From Anaeramoeba flamelloides (Eukaryota; Metamonada; Anaeramoebidae): 64,000 nucleotides of DNA. The position numbers and the translations under genes are program-made. Position 1 is the stretch's first letter; every line of letters begins with the position of its first letter. This document shows positions 13,101 through 24,986 of the stretch, piece after piece. The notes beneath the pieces were generated by a model. The model did not search any database, was not told where the DNA came from, and worked only from the letters and a program-made list of their open reading frames with translations. The stretch lies in assembly GCA_027625915.1 (NCBI GenBank), contig JANTQA010000076.1, positions 1,736,001-1,800,000 on the forward strand. The letters run 5' to 3'.

Positions 13101-13228
13101 ATTGGTCGATAATTACCTTTTTCTGGGATGCCATGAAAAGAGATTGCTTTAATTAGTTCTAAATCAGTCTCACTTTCAACAGCAAGCTTAAATAAATTGA
13201 GTCTTTTTTTGAGTAAACTCTTACTCAT
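3898..13228 (-). CDS. TBC1D13-type Rab GTPase-activating protein, four exons
   Basis: The product is predicted to speed GTP hydrolysis on a Rab protein at endomembranes. Exons, all GT-AG and phase-consistent: 13228-12962, 12732-11725, 4347-4187 and 4033-3898, giving about 523 residues. Residues 33-80 (HGIPEKGNYRPIIWKLLLNY) are the TBC start. The arginine finger is in YKDVGRT and the glutamine finger in GYVQGMNEI, followed by DSFFCFNNIMSEI. Exon 3 carries FRWVSLLFSQEF and VRLWDTLLSDPNRFEF, and exon 4 the C-terminal LLQNYP. The order and spacing match TBC1D13 (human about 400 residues). The excess is a Lys/Glu/Gln-rich insert of about 150 residues (roughly 12560-12040), placed where the human protein has its variable loop. 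Intron 2 is 7377 bp and full of repeats. It is divergent from the NQO gene. Family call firm; the substrate Rab is unknown. Confidence 0.88.
4682..5216 (-). mobile_element. Non-autonomous Tc1-like element, family B, copy 1
   Basis: This is an inverted copy of the repeat at 9386, 24431, 32783 and 40340. It runs from TAAACTAAAATTC to a mirror end on GGGGTTTA and contains the family words CTCTCCAAAATTTTTAACAC and GATCGATCAA. No coding capacity. Confidence 0.7.
5545..5740. repeat. TATAACA-rich patch
   Basis: TTTATAACA or TATAACA occurs about seven times in 200 bp, once inverted around a TTATGTTATAAAAG dyad. A single related run (TTTATAGCATGTTATAA) lies at about 7600. Origin unknown; it could be the worn end of an element. 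Confidence 0.4.
6707..7274. mobile_element. Non-autonomous element, family C, copy 1
   Basis: The left end reads TAAACTCCATTTCACTCAAA and the right end, inverted, TAAACTCTTTTTCAGTCAAA, both followed by GGGG. The same terminal sequence bounds the copies at 20728 and 34875. It carries a pure A-run at 7076-7111 and no real frame. Confidence 0.6.
7839..8412. mobile_element. Fold-back element, arms about 85 bp
   Basis: About 85 bp from 7839 (through GAAGTTCGAATTCTACTC near 7890) recur inverted at about 8325-8412 with few mismatches. The 115-codon open frame at 7812-8159 is largely made of this arm and its loop and shows no protein character, so I do not call it a gene. Confidence 0.6.
9386..9934 (+). 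mobile_element. Non-autonomous Tc1-like element, family B, copy 2
   Basis: It runs from TAAACTCCAATTCAATC to GAATTTTAGTTTA and is collinear with 40340-40885 and 24431-24986. The terminal inverted repeats resemble the Tc1 ends at 60619 (TAAAC, then AAAATTTT, then ACACACC). Confidence 0.72.
10700..11200. repeat. Row of imperfect hairpins punctuated by CTAACGGC
   Basis: At least four successive snap-back units can be read: about 10725-10800, 10900-10975, 11030-11105 and 11120-11195. In each, a left arm pairs with its own inverted copy a few tens of bases later. The units end in CTAACGGCGG, CTAACGAAAA, CTAACGGCGA and CTAACGGCA. A direct repeat on GTGAAGTGTTCTAG lies between the first two. This is not a simple MITE. 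Confidence 0.6.
11725..13228 (-). CDS. TBC gene exons 1-2 (N-terminal half of TBC domain)
   Basis: Exon 1 (13228-12962, 89 codons) ends before a GTAAG donor. A 229-bp intron follows, and exon 2 (12732-11725, 336 codons) opens after TTTATAG. Both joins are phase 0. Exon 2 ends at SLWKYL before GTAAATATTT; reading on only adds a few intron codons, so a stand-alone 328-residue model would be truncated. Confidence 0.85.
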
Positions 13229-13967
13229 TTTGGTTTGTTTTTGTGATTAGTAGAGAAAGATTATGGAGAAATTTGGTTGTGGGATTTGATTAAAAAAAAA
13301 AAAAAAAAAAAAAACACAAAAAAGATAAAAAATGAGTTGGTTAATTGCTTAAAGCTTGAGTTTTGGTTTTAAATTTGGTTTAAAAAAGGAAAACAAAATA
13401 AAATTTCAATAACAATTAAGGAGTTATTTCATTTTATCACAACAAGAATAACTCAATCTATATAAATACTTTCAAGACTTTTTCGAAATTTCAGAATGAT
13501 AGTCTCAAAGATTTCAGTATATAATATTCTTTCATATTTTTTCAGATTTCAAATACTTGATACAAATTTTTATAAGCTCAAAAAAAGGGTAAAAATAATA
13601 ATTAACCAAAGATAACCATTTGAAATGAAATTGGAATTTTTAAAAGTTATCCAAAAGAAAAATATTTGATAACTTTCAAAAACCTGAAACTCTTTTTGTG
13701 AAAAAAGAAGTGGAAAGTTGTTTAAATTACTTGTTTTTAAAAATTTGACTTGTAAAAACTTTTAAATTGAAAGTTGTTGAATTTTGATCTTGTAATTAAT
13801 TTCAAAATTTGGAACAATTTCTCAAAAAAACAAAAGTGTTGTCAGTTTAAAAAGTGAATCCAATTTTTGAGTTATTATTTTCCTGATATTGACAAAATAA
13901 AACAACTAAAATTTTCATTTTTTTAACTTTTTACAACTCTTTTTTTGATCTCAATCAAATTTTCAAA
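13229..13967. promoter_or_regulatory. Shared upstream region of the divergent TBC and NQO genes
   Basis: 739 bp separate the two start codons, which face away from each other, so promoters for both genes probably lie here. It contains A-runs (13290-13312) but no motif I can identify as a core promoter element. Confidence 0.35.
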
Positions 13968-16900
13968 ATGTCCAACCAAAAAAAGAAACAAGAAGAAAAA
14001 AATATTTTGATAGTTTACGCACATGTAAAATTAAATTATCTTTTTCTTTGTATTCTTTTTCCTTGCTCATAAACTTTTCTTTTTCTTTTCTTTTTTCTTC
14101 TTCTACTTGATCCAAATCAAAATAATTTGAACCAAAACAATTCCTGATTCTTGTCCAAATAATAGCCAGAACCTACTTCCTTTACAGGAATTTTAAAAAA
14201 CCAGGCTGTGGAATACTTTCAACAACAAGGCCACTCTGTTGCTGTTTCAGACTTATACGAAATGAATTGGAATGCTGTAGCAAACAGAACAGATTTTACA
14301 AAGGAAGTGAAAGGCTTTTTCAAATTGCAACTCGAGCAAAGACAAAACACACTAATTGAAGAAATCAAGATCGAACAAGCAAAGGTAGAAAAAGCTAATC
14401 TTGTCATTTTTATTTTTCCATTATGGAGATTGAGAGTAAGAATTTAATTGTTCACTTGAAATATTGCTTGTTTAAGATTTCATTTCTCTTTTCCTGACAG
14501 TTCTTTTTTTTTTTTTTCTCCTTTTTTGTTATTCTTATTTTTTGTTATTATTTTTTATAATTAAAGTTACCAGCAATTTTAAAGGGATGGTTCGATCGTG
14601 TTTTGTAAGTTTAACTTTTCTTTTCCTCAATAACTTTTTTTTTATCAACCCTTTTTCCTTCATTTATTCTTTCTTTTTGTTTTGATTATTATTTTTTTTC
14701 TTTTTTTTTTTTTTTTTATTTTTGAATAGCAGTATGACTTGTTCCCAAAATCAAAAAATAGTTCTCTCGTAATAAAAAACTTAACTTATTCAATTATCCT
14801 TTTTTTTGTATTTTTTTTTAATAATAATTTGTTGACAATAAAAGCTACGCCTTGGAGTTATCAATGTAAGTTTTAAATTTTACTTTACAAATTCTTTTTT
14901 TTTATTTTTTGAATTGTTTATTTTTGTTTTTTGAATAAAGAAACACAAAAACAAACCAAATTAATTAACCCTATCTTTTGTGTTTCATTATTTTTATTTT
15001 TAAGGGTTTTGTTTGAAAATGAGAGAAATGAAAATTTCAAATAAGAAATTTATCAAGGAAATCACATAAACACCTTTTTTTCAACAGACTCTTAAAAGGG
15101 ATCAAATTAGTTTCTATTAATAAAATGACGAAGATTTTGTAATTTTAATTCAGAGAATATTAACTCGTTCAGAAAAAAAAAGCCAAAACGTACCCATCAT
15201 TTTTTGAGTGTTTTTTTTTTCAGATAGGCGTGAAGGTTGCATTTTTTTGAAAAAATGATAGATACTCTTTGCTTTCTATGACTTTTTTTTGATCTGTTAT
15301 TTGTTCTTTTTGTAATGAGCTCTGAATTTTTCATTGCTCTTTTTTTTTTTTTTCAGTAATAACCTCCTTTTCTGTCTCAAAGAAAAAAGATAATTTGAAA
15401 TAAAAGATCGGGAAGAATTGGTGATTAAATGAAAATGACCCTATTTTCAATGGGAGATGAAACAAACAATTCTTTTATTTAACAAACTCAGATTTGTGTT
15501 TGATCGAAAATTACTATTTACAAAATTGAAAAAAAGTTAGTTTTTAACAAAAAGCAAATTTAAAAACACAATCAACTTTTTGGAAGTTAGAAATCCAACT
15601 ATCACTTAAAAAAAAAAAAAATTAATCCTTTAAGGGATTTTATTATCCATAAATTTAAAAATAAATCTGAAAAAAACAATAGAACTTCAATATAGTGTCT
15701 GATTTAATGTTTCTTTTGGAGTTAAAAAGTCAAGGAAAAAATGAAAAAACAATTAATTTTCAATTGATTTATTCTCAAACCAGTTTTTTAGTTTATTTAT
15801 TCTCATTTAGTTATAATTTCTTGATCTTCATTTGATTTTTATTTTTTTTTTAATGATTTTTGAAATAATTTCAAGAAAATCAAAGATAATTTCTATTGAC
15901 AATTTATAGTTACTTATTTAAAAAAAAACAAACACTTTTTAAACTCTTCAGATCAGGAATTGAAAAAAACCAACTTTAATTTCTTTGAAATTTAAATAAT
16001 CCTATAGTTTAAAGAAAAGGAACTGTCAAATTATTTTCATTTTCAAATTAATAAATGAACCCTTTTATTTCAATTTCCCAAAAATTGAGTTTCTTCACGA
16101 TTAGTAGAAAAAACTTAAATCTTCATAAGAAGACAAAAATTAAATTATTTTTAAATATTAATCGTGTTCTAGTTGATCTAACTTTTGGGAAAAAATTAAA
16201 ATATGTTTAATTTGAATATAACTGTTTAATACAAAATAAATGATGCTAATACAAAGATATAATCTTATTAAAAATCGTTCATTAATTCATTTTTGTTTGA
16301 CTTTGTCAGTTTTTTGAAATCAAACATTAATCTAAATAATTTTATCCTTGGTTTTTGAAATCAGGCAATCCTTTCTTTATATTGTGATAAATAGTTCATT
16401 TTTGGATCCCAATTCTGTTTTAATCTTTTGATTTCCATTTTTTTTAATTTAAAAATTCTTTTGCTTGTCATCAATAAGGTAAACTTATGGTAAACTATGA
16501 AAAATTATTTATTAATATTTTAAAACCATACGCTAAATTTATATTAATAAAAGATCCTTTTCATAAAAATCATACAATTAATTTGAAGAAAAAAATACAA
16601 AATATGCCAATATTTGTTAGAAATATAATATTTGTTTTAAAAAGATTAAAAATACACAAAACTAATTTTTTTCAAAAATTAACTAAACAAGAAGATTAAA
16701 TTTTCATTTTGAAAACAGTCTAATATTTTTTACAACCTCTATTTTCTATTTTTACTAAAAAAGATGTTAATTTATAACAACAATGAAAAATATAAGAATT
16801 AAAAATCAAAACCTATATTGGGATCATGAAATTACAAACAAAAGGCCTACTTTTCCTTTTTTATATTTTATTATTGTAATTACAAATCATACAACACAAA

Positions 16901-19900
16901 AAAAAAAAATTGATTAGAATACCAAATTCTGAACTTAGATCTTTGAAAAATTAACAAAATTTTGATTATACACTAAATAATTTAAAAGAAATCACTAATA
17001 AGAATTAGAAAAGTATAAATTACAACTATAGTTTTTAGAATTTTAATATTGTAGATCTGAAAATTAGAATTATAAAATAAGAAATATTGAGATGATTCAT
17101 CCTAATAATTTTCAATTAAAAATTATGTTCTTTAAGGGATCAGTACTTTAAAACAATAGGGAAAAATTTTAAAATATTTTATTGGTGATATTCTCTACTA
17201 ACAAATTTTGTAGATGACAAGTGAAAAAAAAATTCTGATTGACTAAGAAACCTCAGAAAAGAACATTTTTTCTTTGAGATCAATTTTTTTAATACATTTT
17301 TTCTTCTGAAAAAGAAAACAATTAAATTCAGTTTATTTCTTATATTATAAAAAGTTTTTACCTTGTTTATTTCCGTTTCCATCATTATTATAGAATAACA
17401 AGTCTTTGTTACCAAAAATATTAATAAAAGAATTTTATTTTCTTTTATGAGATAATTCTTTTGGTTAGAACAAAAACCCAATTTATAAGTAAAAATTTTC
17501 AATGACTTTAAAACTATAATGGTTTAAACAATTCTTCTTAAAATAATATAAATATTATTTTTCAATATGTTGAATAAATCAATTTTTCAAAATAAAATTT
17601 TCACGAAGGTATTTGCGAATTAGTTAATTTTATCCTCAAAATTCAAAAATCAATTTTTTTCTGCCAAAAATGATTTGAATTGTTATTAGGATTCTTGTGA
17701 ATAAGACCAAACAATTTGTTAAAAAAAATTTTCAAAATTGAAAAGTTTTTTGCAATTTTTTTTCATTTTTTGAAAACCAGTAAATGACTTTTTTCAAACT
17801 TTAAAGAATAAAAAAAATTATTACTTAATAGATCTAGATTTTATTGATCAAATTTTGTTAAGCTTCTATCAAATTTTCATTTATTGAATCACCTATACCC
17901 CAATTATTTTTATTGGCTGAGATTTGAATTGAAATATTAATAATTAAAAATAATAACAAAATAAAAAATTTTTCTTTCAAAATCAAGACTTTCCAACATA
18001 AAACGAAAAATAGTGTTTACTATTTTTAAGAATTAACTTAATTGTTAATAAAAATAATTTATTACTTTTTTTGGTTTTATATTGGAAACATGTGAATTTT
18101 GGATTTGAAAAAATTAGACCCAAATTAATAAATTGTTTATATGAGGATTAACTCATCCATTTCATCACCCTAAACATAAATTACAAAAAACATTTTTTAT
18201 AAGATCTTTAGAAGATTTCATTTTATTTTTAAAAAATACTACCCCCTTAAGAAAAAATTTTTCTCAAAAAAAAAATACACTCACCATTTTAAACATCCCA
18301 AAGTTGTTTAAAAATCGTGTTCAATTTGTATTTCTTCAAAAACAACAGTATCTTCAGATATCGATCAAGTTTCGAAGAAAAATTGCCAAAATAAAATTTA
18401 GTTGGTTAAAACAATTATTTATTTAACTTTTGATCAATAATTATATTTATTATCATTTATTCTTTTTAATTAAAAAGAAATCAAAAATAGTGTATTTTTT
18501 TTTTTGTTCTTGAAAAATATGAATAAATACTTATTAAAGAATCATTAATTGTACACTATTTTATTTTGTACTATCTATTGGAAAAAAAAAAAAAATGGCA
18601 GAGTATATTTGATTCTGCAACTTTTAAATTATCAAGAAAATAAGTTGATCTAAAAAATAATCAAAATATCTTGAATTATACCAAATAAAAATTAAGTGAA
18701 TATTTTTTTTCTAATACTATTTTTTAATTTTATTAAAAATAATAAATTTCTTTTTTTTTTATTTAATTTTAAAAAATCAAGAGGAATTGAAAAAAAACAA
18801 AAAATAACATTTTTAAACAAAGAAAGAAAAATAAATTGTTAATTTAAATTGCAATAGATTATAAAAATTATTCTTATTCATTGCAATATTTTTTGAAATA
18901 TAAACCTTTATAAATCTATTAACTAACAAAAAATTTGTTCTATCATTTTTTTTTTTTTTTTGAAATAATTTATTATCTAAAAATTATTAGGGCCAAAACT
19001 TTATAATAATGGTATTTTTAAGGATAAAAAAGCACTTTTATGTGCAACAACACCAGAAGAAAAGGTTACTTTTTCAGAAAGGGGATTATTTGGAAACATT
19101 TCAAAAATAACTTACCCTTTAACCCATGGATGCTGTAAGTATTATTATTTTGTTTTATTCTACATTTTTTTTTTTTTCATCTCAAAATCCATTAGACTTT
19201 ATAACCTAAAATATAAAAAGTTAAAATATGATTTACTAATTACATTTTCTTTTTACTTTAAAATTTTTATCTTCTTTTATCAAATTATTGAATAATTAAT
19301 TTTTTGATTTATTATAATATCAAAGATATTCCAGATAAATTCAAATTATTTATATTATATTTTCACAAAATAATCGAATTTAATCAAGATAATTTTCAGT
19401 TAAAAAACAATTGTCACAACATTTTTTAGAATTTTTATTTATTTCATTAGAACAAAAGTTTAATTTAGAAAATAAAACCGAAAAAACTAAACCAACTTCA
19501 GAACTTACAAAAACTTATCATTCTTTGACTGAAACAGAATTTATTATCAAAACTAACAATAAGATAATTTTTAATACTTTACCTTAAAGGGCTTGTTTAA
19601 AAAAGAAAACATTGAAAATTTCACATTTTTAACAACCTTTTTTTTTTCACAAAATATTTATAAAAATTATCAAATTAGGTTCTATTATTTATAAAATAAA
19701 GAACAGTTGGTAATTTTAATTTTGATTTTCTTATATTTTTTTCAAAAAGAACTCCATGTGAACCAATCATTTTTTGAATGTTTTTAATTTATATAAACAT
19801 TATGATTCAATTGTCTCTAAGAAATTGATGGGTGCTCTTTATTTTCTGTGATTTCTGTGACTTTTTTTATGAAATCTGAATTTTTCATCGTTTTTTTTTT

Positions 19901-21699
19901 TTTTTGTGTGTGTAATAAACTCTTTTTTGGTTCAAAGAAAAATGTATCTATAATTTAAATTAAAGGATTTATATGTATTAAGCATTAAATTACAAAAGAA
20001 TCAATATTAACAACCTACTTTAGGCAATATAGAGAGAAATAAAGTTATTTTCTTAAAAAAAATCAAATTTGAGTTTAATCCAAAATGACTTTCAACGATA
20101 ATAAAAATTGCTCTTTCAAAAATTAGAAAGAAAATATTGTGATATATTGTGAAAAAAAGAAAATTAAAAATCAAAATACAGCTATTTTAAAAATGTTATC
20201 AATTTAAAAAAAGTGATTATTTCTTAAGAATTTAAACTTTTAAAAAAGTTTTCTATTTTAAAAATGTGAGGGATCAGCCTTTGAATACGATGTAAAGATT
20301 TTAGTGAAAAGAAAAGTACTTTTTTTCAAATAGAAAACTTTCAAAAAGTTTTAATTCGGCCAATCTAAAAAAAAAAAAAAAAAAAGCACTAACTTTTTTA
20401 AAATAGCTATAATAACTTTTCCAATTATATTTTTAAATCAAACTATTTCAATATTTTTAATTTTTTTATTAGCTATACCAAATTTTCAATGTCTATGTAA
20501 AAAATGAAAATATAAATTTATTCAATACAATTCTAATTATATAATCTTCAATAAAATTTGAGAGTTTAATATTTTTTATTTCATCATCTTTTGTTCCTTT
20601 CTTTTAAATTACCATACCCAAAGTTTTGGTATGTTAGGTGTTATAAATATTTGGAATATGTTTATTTGTTTTTCTCATTTCTTATTGAATGAGTTAATAA
20701 AAAATCAAATTAGATATATATATATATATATCAACCATTTTCCAGTCAAAGGGGGCAAAGTTATGCTGAGTGAATTATATACATTTAAAATGTTTGAATT
20801 GAGATTAGAAGAAAAATTTAATTTTGTAAAATTCAAAATTGAAATCATTTTTTCACATTTCTACACATTTTTCTTTATTCAATTTTTCTATTATTTTTTT
20901 CGATTTTTTTTTTGAAACGTAATTCATTTTCAAATTTATTTTTTTTTGGTAAGATCAATAGTCACTTGGTAAAAAACTTGTTATTCTAATGTTATTGATA
21001 AAGTAAAAATGATTGCACAGAAACCATAATTTATTTCTATTTGGAATTTACCAAGATCTTAAATTAGAAGAACAAAATGAAACATTGTTGATTTTCTCAA
21101 TAGGTCACCTTAAGAATTTGGGTTATTCTATTTTTAAGAAAATCTATTGATTTATTAGTTTTATTTCAGGCGGATATCAACTATTCTTTGATGTTGATTA
21201 TTCTACTTATTTCTTATTTAATCTTCAAAGGTCATTTATAAAAAATATTTGATATTTGAAAAAAATGTTTTTTTTTGGATTCCCCTTTGACTGAAACAAA
21301 ATTTATATTGAGAAGAAAAGTATAGTGCTAAGGCCAAATAATGTATAAACGAAGATGAAAATATTATAAATATTATTAAATATTATATATTTATTATTTA
21401 CAAATTCTTAATTTTCAAAATTCTAATTCAATTTCTATTTTGATATTTTATAATTATTATTTTTTTTTTTTTTTTTATGAAAAGTATATTTCTGTGGATT
21501 TAACATTTTACCACCAATATATCATTTTTCAATTAATAACGAAGAATCTCAAGAAAAATCACTTAAAGCATGGGGAGAAAAACTTGAAAAGGTAATTGAT
21601 GAAAACCCCATTGAATTTAATAAATTAACTGATTATGGCGAGGGTGGGTTAACTGAAGGGAAAAAAACAGACTTTGAAAGAATTGGAGATTATCTTTAA
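13968..21699 (+). CDS. NAD(P)H:quinone oxidoreductase-like flavoprotein (Flavodoxin_2), multi-exon
   Basis: It is predicted to be a cytosolic FAD enzyme that reduces quinones by two electrons with NAD(P)H. Exons: 13968-14024 (ILIVYAH), 14166-14435 (PEPTSFTGILKNQAVEYF to VIFIFPLWRLR), 14567-14604 (LPAILKGWFDRV), probably 14845-14865, 18991-19134 (GPKLYNNGIFKDKKALLC) and 21486-21699 (LYFCGFNILPPIYHF to GDYL-stop). The order YAHPEP, FPLW, LPAILKGWFDRVF, GPKLY and CGF.ILPP is that of the NQO1/MdaB family. All joins are in phase except between exon 3 and 18991: the 21-nt exon at 14845 has good splice sites but leaves the frame one step short, so a further micro-exon is likely missed. Introns of 4.1 and 2.4 kb contain repeats. 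Family firm; exact middle residues not. Confidence 0.8.
14866..18990 (+). other. Long intron of the NQO gene (about 4.1 kb)
   Basis: Mostly AT-rich DNA. A 70-codon frame at 16487-16699 starts with ATG but matches nothing I know. 15050-15560 resembles 19600-20120 (see repeat). No nested gene is supported. Confidence 0.5.
15050..15560 (+). repeat. Dispersed direct repeat, copy 1 (partner 19600-20120)
   Basis: Diverged but collinear with the next NQO intron: TTTCTATTAATAAAAT, GTAATTTTAATT, CATTTTTTGA.TGTTTTT, GATGGGTGCTC/GATAGATACTC, CTGAATTTTTCAT, and a T-run then TAATAA.CTC. Either a transposon family or an old duplication within the gene. Confidence 0.5.
18991..19134 (+). CDS. NQO gene internal exon
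   Basis: It starts after TTATTAG and ends before GTAAGT. It reads GPKLYNNGIFKDKKALLC, then an unusually charged TTPEEKVTFSERG where family members have a glycine-rich TTGG turn, then LFGNISKITYPLTHGC. It enters in phase 1 and leaves in phase 1. Confidence 0.78.
19600..20120 (+). repeat. Dispersed direct repeat, copy 2
   Basis: Partner of 15050-15560 in the same orientation and word order. It sits in the intron between 19134 and 21486. Just upstream, 19461-19587 reads as a polar open stretch ending TAA, but it has no partner exon and is not called. Confidence 0.5.
20728..21312 (+). mobile_element. Non-autonomous element, family C, copy 2
   Basis: The left end TTTTCCAGTCAAAGGGGGC follows a short TA run. 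The right end CCCCTTTGACTGAAAC is its inverse. The inner text matches the inverted copy at 34875-35580 (for example ATTCTACTTATTTCTTATTT). It lies in the last NQO intron. Confidence 0.6.
21486..21699 (+). CDS. NQO gene last exon
   Basis: It follows a long T-run and the acceptor AAAAG. It encodes FCGFNILPPIYHFSINN, a stretch SLKAWGEKLEKVIDENP typical of the family's C-terminal helix, and a short acidic tail ending TAA. Boundaries may be off by a base. Confidence 0.75.
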
Positions 21700-22400
21700 T
21701 TTTTTTTAATTTTCTTTTTTTATTTATTTATTTATCTTAAAAGAAATAATACTCATATATATATTATTCAATATAAAATACCATTTTTCTTATTATACTT
21801 CTTTGTTTCAATAACAAAATTATAGGAAATTATTTCAATAATTAATCTATCAATTACATAAAACTAAAATAAATATCAATTTGCTATTCACTGATTTTAA
21901 GAAATTTGGATTTGTTTTAAATTTATTAAACAAGATTCTAATAAATTAATTTTTTTTTTAATTTTTTGAAAGATTTTTTATTTTAAATGGGGTCTAAAAA
22001 ATCTAAATATTTTAATTTATTTATTTATTTATCTTGTCTGTGATTTAATCAAAGCCTATTGAACTTATATTAAATCAGTTTTTTATAAACTTGGTAGTTG
22101 GCTTGGATATGTATTTGTAATTTATATTGGCTAGTAGATAAAAAAATTTTTTTAATTCAAGTTTCAAGGTTTTTTATGATAATTTTTTCATTAAAAAATT
22201 ATCATTATTTCAAAGTAAATTATTTTATTTCAGTTCTGTTGAAAATGAAATTATTGTAAAATTGTTACATCTTGTAGAGTAGTGATTTTAGTGGCTTACA
22301 CAATTATCCATCTTGATTTGTCATTCTTTACTTAATTTCTAATATACACTCAGAATCTCTTTTATTAACATTCTTATCATATCCATTATCTTGAAGATAA

Positions 22401-22934
22401 TAAGCCCTATTCCAAAAATTTTGACACACCCAAAATCAAAAATATGCAAAAATAAAACTCAATTTATTATATTTTTTCAAACTTAATATAAAATCACATT
22501 TAAGTTTCCCAGGATTAATGTTTTTAAAAGTAATAAATTTTTATCCAAATAAAAGAAAAAAATATCAAACTCAAAAAAAAAATATTGGTTTGTCCAAAAT
22601 AATGAAACGAGGGTAACAAAAAATGTATTGGTAAATTTGCTGATATTCCACCAACAATTGTTGATCGATCAAATGTAAAGATACCATCAACAAATTGTAT
22701 GTGAATTTTCAAATTTAACAAACACAACACTCACCTTCTATTAACCATTGAAAAAATTTCGAGATCTAACGAAACAGATTAGGTAACTTAAAAAAAGGAA
22801 ATGAAAGCAAGAAAAAAAAGAAAAAATATGAAATAGTTTTTTAATCAAATTTTTTTCAAAATTATATTTAAAGAGTTGTAATTGTAATTCTTTCAACAGT
22901 TTAAACTGTGTCCAAATTTTTGGAATTTAGTTTA
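22401..22934 (+). mobile_element. Non-autonomous Tc1-like element, family A, copy 2
   Basis: A compact 534-bp copy. The left end ATTCCAAAAATTTTGACACA and the right end, read inverted, TAAACTAAATTCCAAAAATT form terminal inverted repeats of about 27 bp. Inner landmarks: GTTGATCGATCAAATG and GATACCATCAAC. No reading frame of note. Confidence 0.72.
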
Positions 22935-24430
22935 TATATCCCTTAGAACGCCAAATATACTAAATGTCTTCGAAATATAATTTTTAATTTGAACTGTTAT
23001 CAAATGATTATAATAAAGAGAATTAATAAACAATCATCTTAGAAAGAACCTTTTATAATTAAAAAAAATCAAGTTACACACATTAAAAAAATAACTTGAA
23101 AAAAATTTTCAACATTGGGAAAGATTTTTTTTGTTATGTGATCTTATTATTTTTCCATCCAAATTTTGTCAAAAAAAAAAAAATATTTTATTTATTTGAA
23201 GAGTTTATCTAGATATCAAAAACCTCTTAGTTTTAACATTAAAATACATCAGACTTTACTGGAAATTATTTTGGGGATGTTTACACCTCAACCTTGCCTA
23301 AAATACTTGGTTAAATATTTTATTTATTTCAAAATATATTTTGTACATCACATAGAAAATTTGTTTCAAATGTTAATTATCATTCAATGGTAATATCTAT
23401 ATTTGATTCTAAATAATTTAAAAATAAAAAAAAATCTAGTAAAAAATTTAAAAAAAAAAATAATATTTTTTTTTATTTGTTAAATTTTTTAATTTTTACA
23501 GAATTTTTTCAAATTTAAATGATTTGGCCAATAGTGCGAAGTAGATTAATAATCGATTTTTTTTAATTTTAAATATTTTTTGATATTTGACTTTTTAAAA
23601 TCTAGATATAAAAGAAAAAGTATTAATGAATAATAGACCATAGATCAAAAATTATTTTGCAAGATCTGTATTAATTTAGATTGAAAAAATTCAAGTTTTT
23701 TTTTTCACTTTTTTTCCACACAACAATTTTCAAAAAAAAAAATCTAAGTTTCAAAGATTATTTTATTATCTTTGAATAAAATTTAAAAGTTATTTTTTAT
23801 TTTTTTTTTAGATTTAGTGTAATTATTTTATCTATTATAAAAAAAATATTTGTTTAATTCAAAATAATAAATGAAATTATTTAACAATTTTTTTTTTGTT
23901 TACTTTTTGAAGTATTTTTTATTGCTCAAATAAATTTTTAAGTTAATTATTCATATTAAACTTTTCATTTTGACCTAAATAAATAAATTCCAATGTTCAC
24001 TTGATTTAATTATTATTATTATTATATCTAAAAAAAAATAAAATTTAAAGTAATAAATTTCTTAATTTATTTGTTTTATCATAATAAACAACTTTTTTTG
24101 AATGTTTAGTCTTAAAAAAACAATGTGATGAGTTTTGAATTACTATTATTGTCATGATATATCAATTTAAAAAATTAAATAAAAATTAAAATCTCTGTAG
24201 AAAGTTTCAAAATGAATTATTATATTATTTTTTTATATAAAAACAAAAAAAAAACAATAAACAACATAACTACTTTATTTTTGAACTATTTTGAGTTTTT
24301 TTTATAATTAAAATCTGAATTAAAGACAAATAAGAAAATAAATATATTAGCACATTGATATCATTTTAAATCATTTATTTTAAATTTGATGAAATTTAAG
24401 CTAATACAAGGTGCTAGGGATATATAGATA

Positions 24431-24986
24431 TAAACTCCAATTTAATGATTTTAACAATCAAAATATAATTTTTGAAAAAAAAAAATCTTATTTAATCAAT
24501 TCCAAAAGAAACCCCAAATTGGAATCACCCACTAATTGGAATGTTAACAATTATTTATAAATTAAAATACTTGAAAAAACAAAAAATAAACAATTACCAA
24601 TAGAAATAAAACAACAGTGTGTTTAAAATTTTGGAGAGAGCAAAACAAAAAAATACTATTGATAAATTTGTTTAAATTCTATTAGGAATTGTTGATCAAT
24701 CAAATGATCAGATACTACCATGAACTGATTTTATTTGAGTTACGATATTTTCAACAACAGAACTTTAACATAATATCAACCATTCAAAACTTGAAAAAAA
24801 AATGATTGAATAAAGCAGGTCGGAATTCAAAAAATAAAATGAAAAAAAAAAAAAAACTTAGAGATGAAAAAATGATATTGATAATTTACAAAAATCAAAA
24901 TTCTCTTCCAATTTAAATGAAATTTGTGTTATTGTTGATTCTTTCAACTGTTAAAACTGTTCCCAAAATTTTGAATTTTAGTTTTT
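24431..24986 (+). mobile_element. Non-autonomous Tc1-like element, family B, copy 3
   Basis: It opens TAAACTCCAATTTAATG after TA, contains TTGGAGAGAGCAAAACAAAA, and closes GAATTTTAGTTTTT. Collinear with the copies at 9386 and 40340. Confidence 0.7.

Noticed and set aside
16487-16699. 70-codon frame in the NQO intron
   Set aside because: Starts with ATG and looks superficially coding, but it is Lys/Ile/Asn-rich as random AT-rich DNA would be, and no family is recognisable.
19461-19587. Polar open stretch ending in TAA inside an NQO intron
   Set aside because: No partner exon or family match; the NQO C-terminus is already accounted for at 21486-21699.
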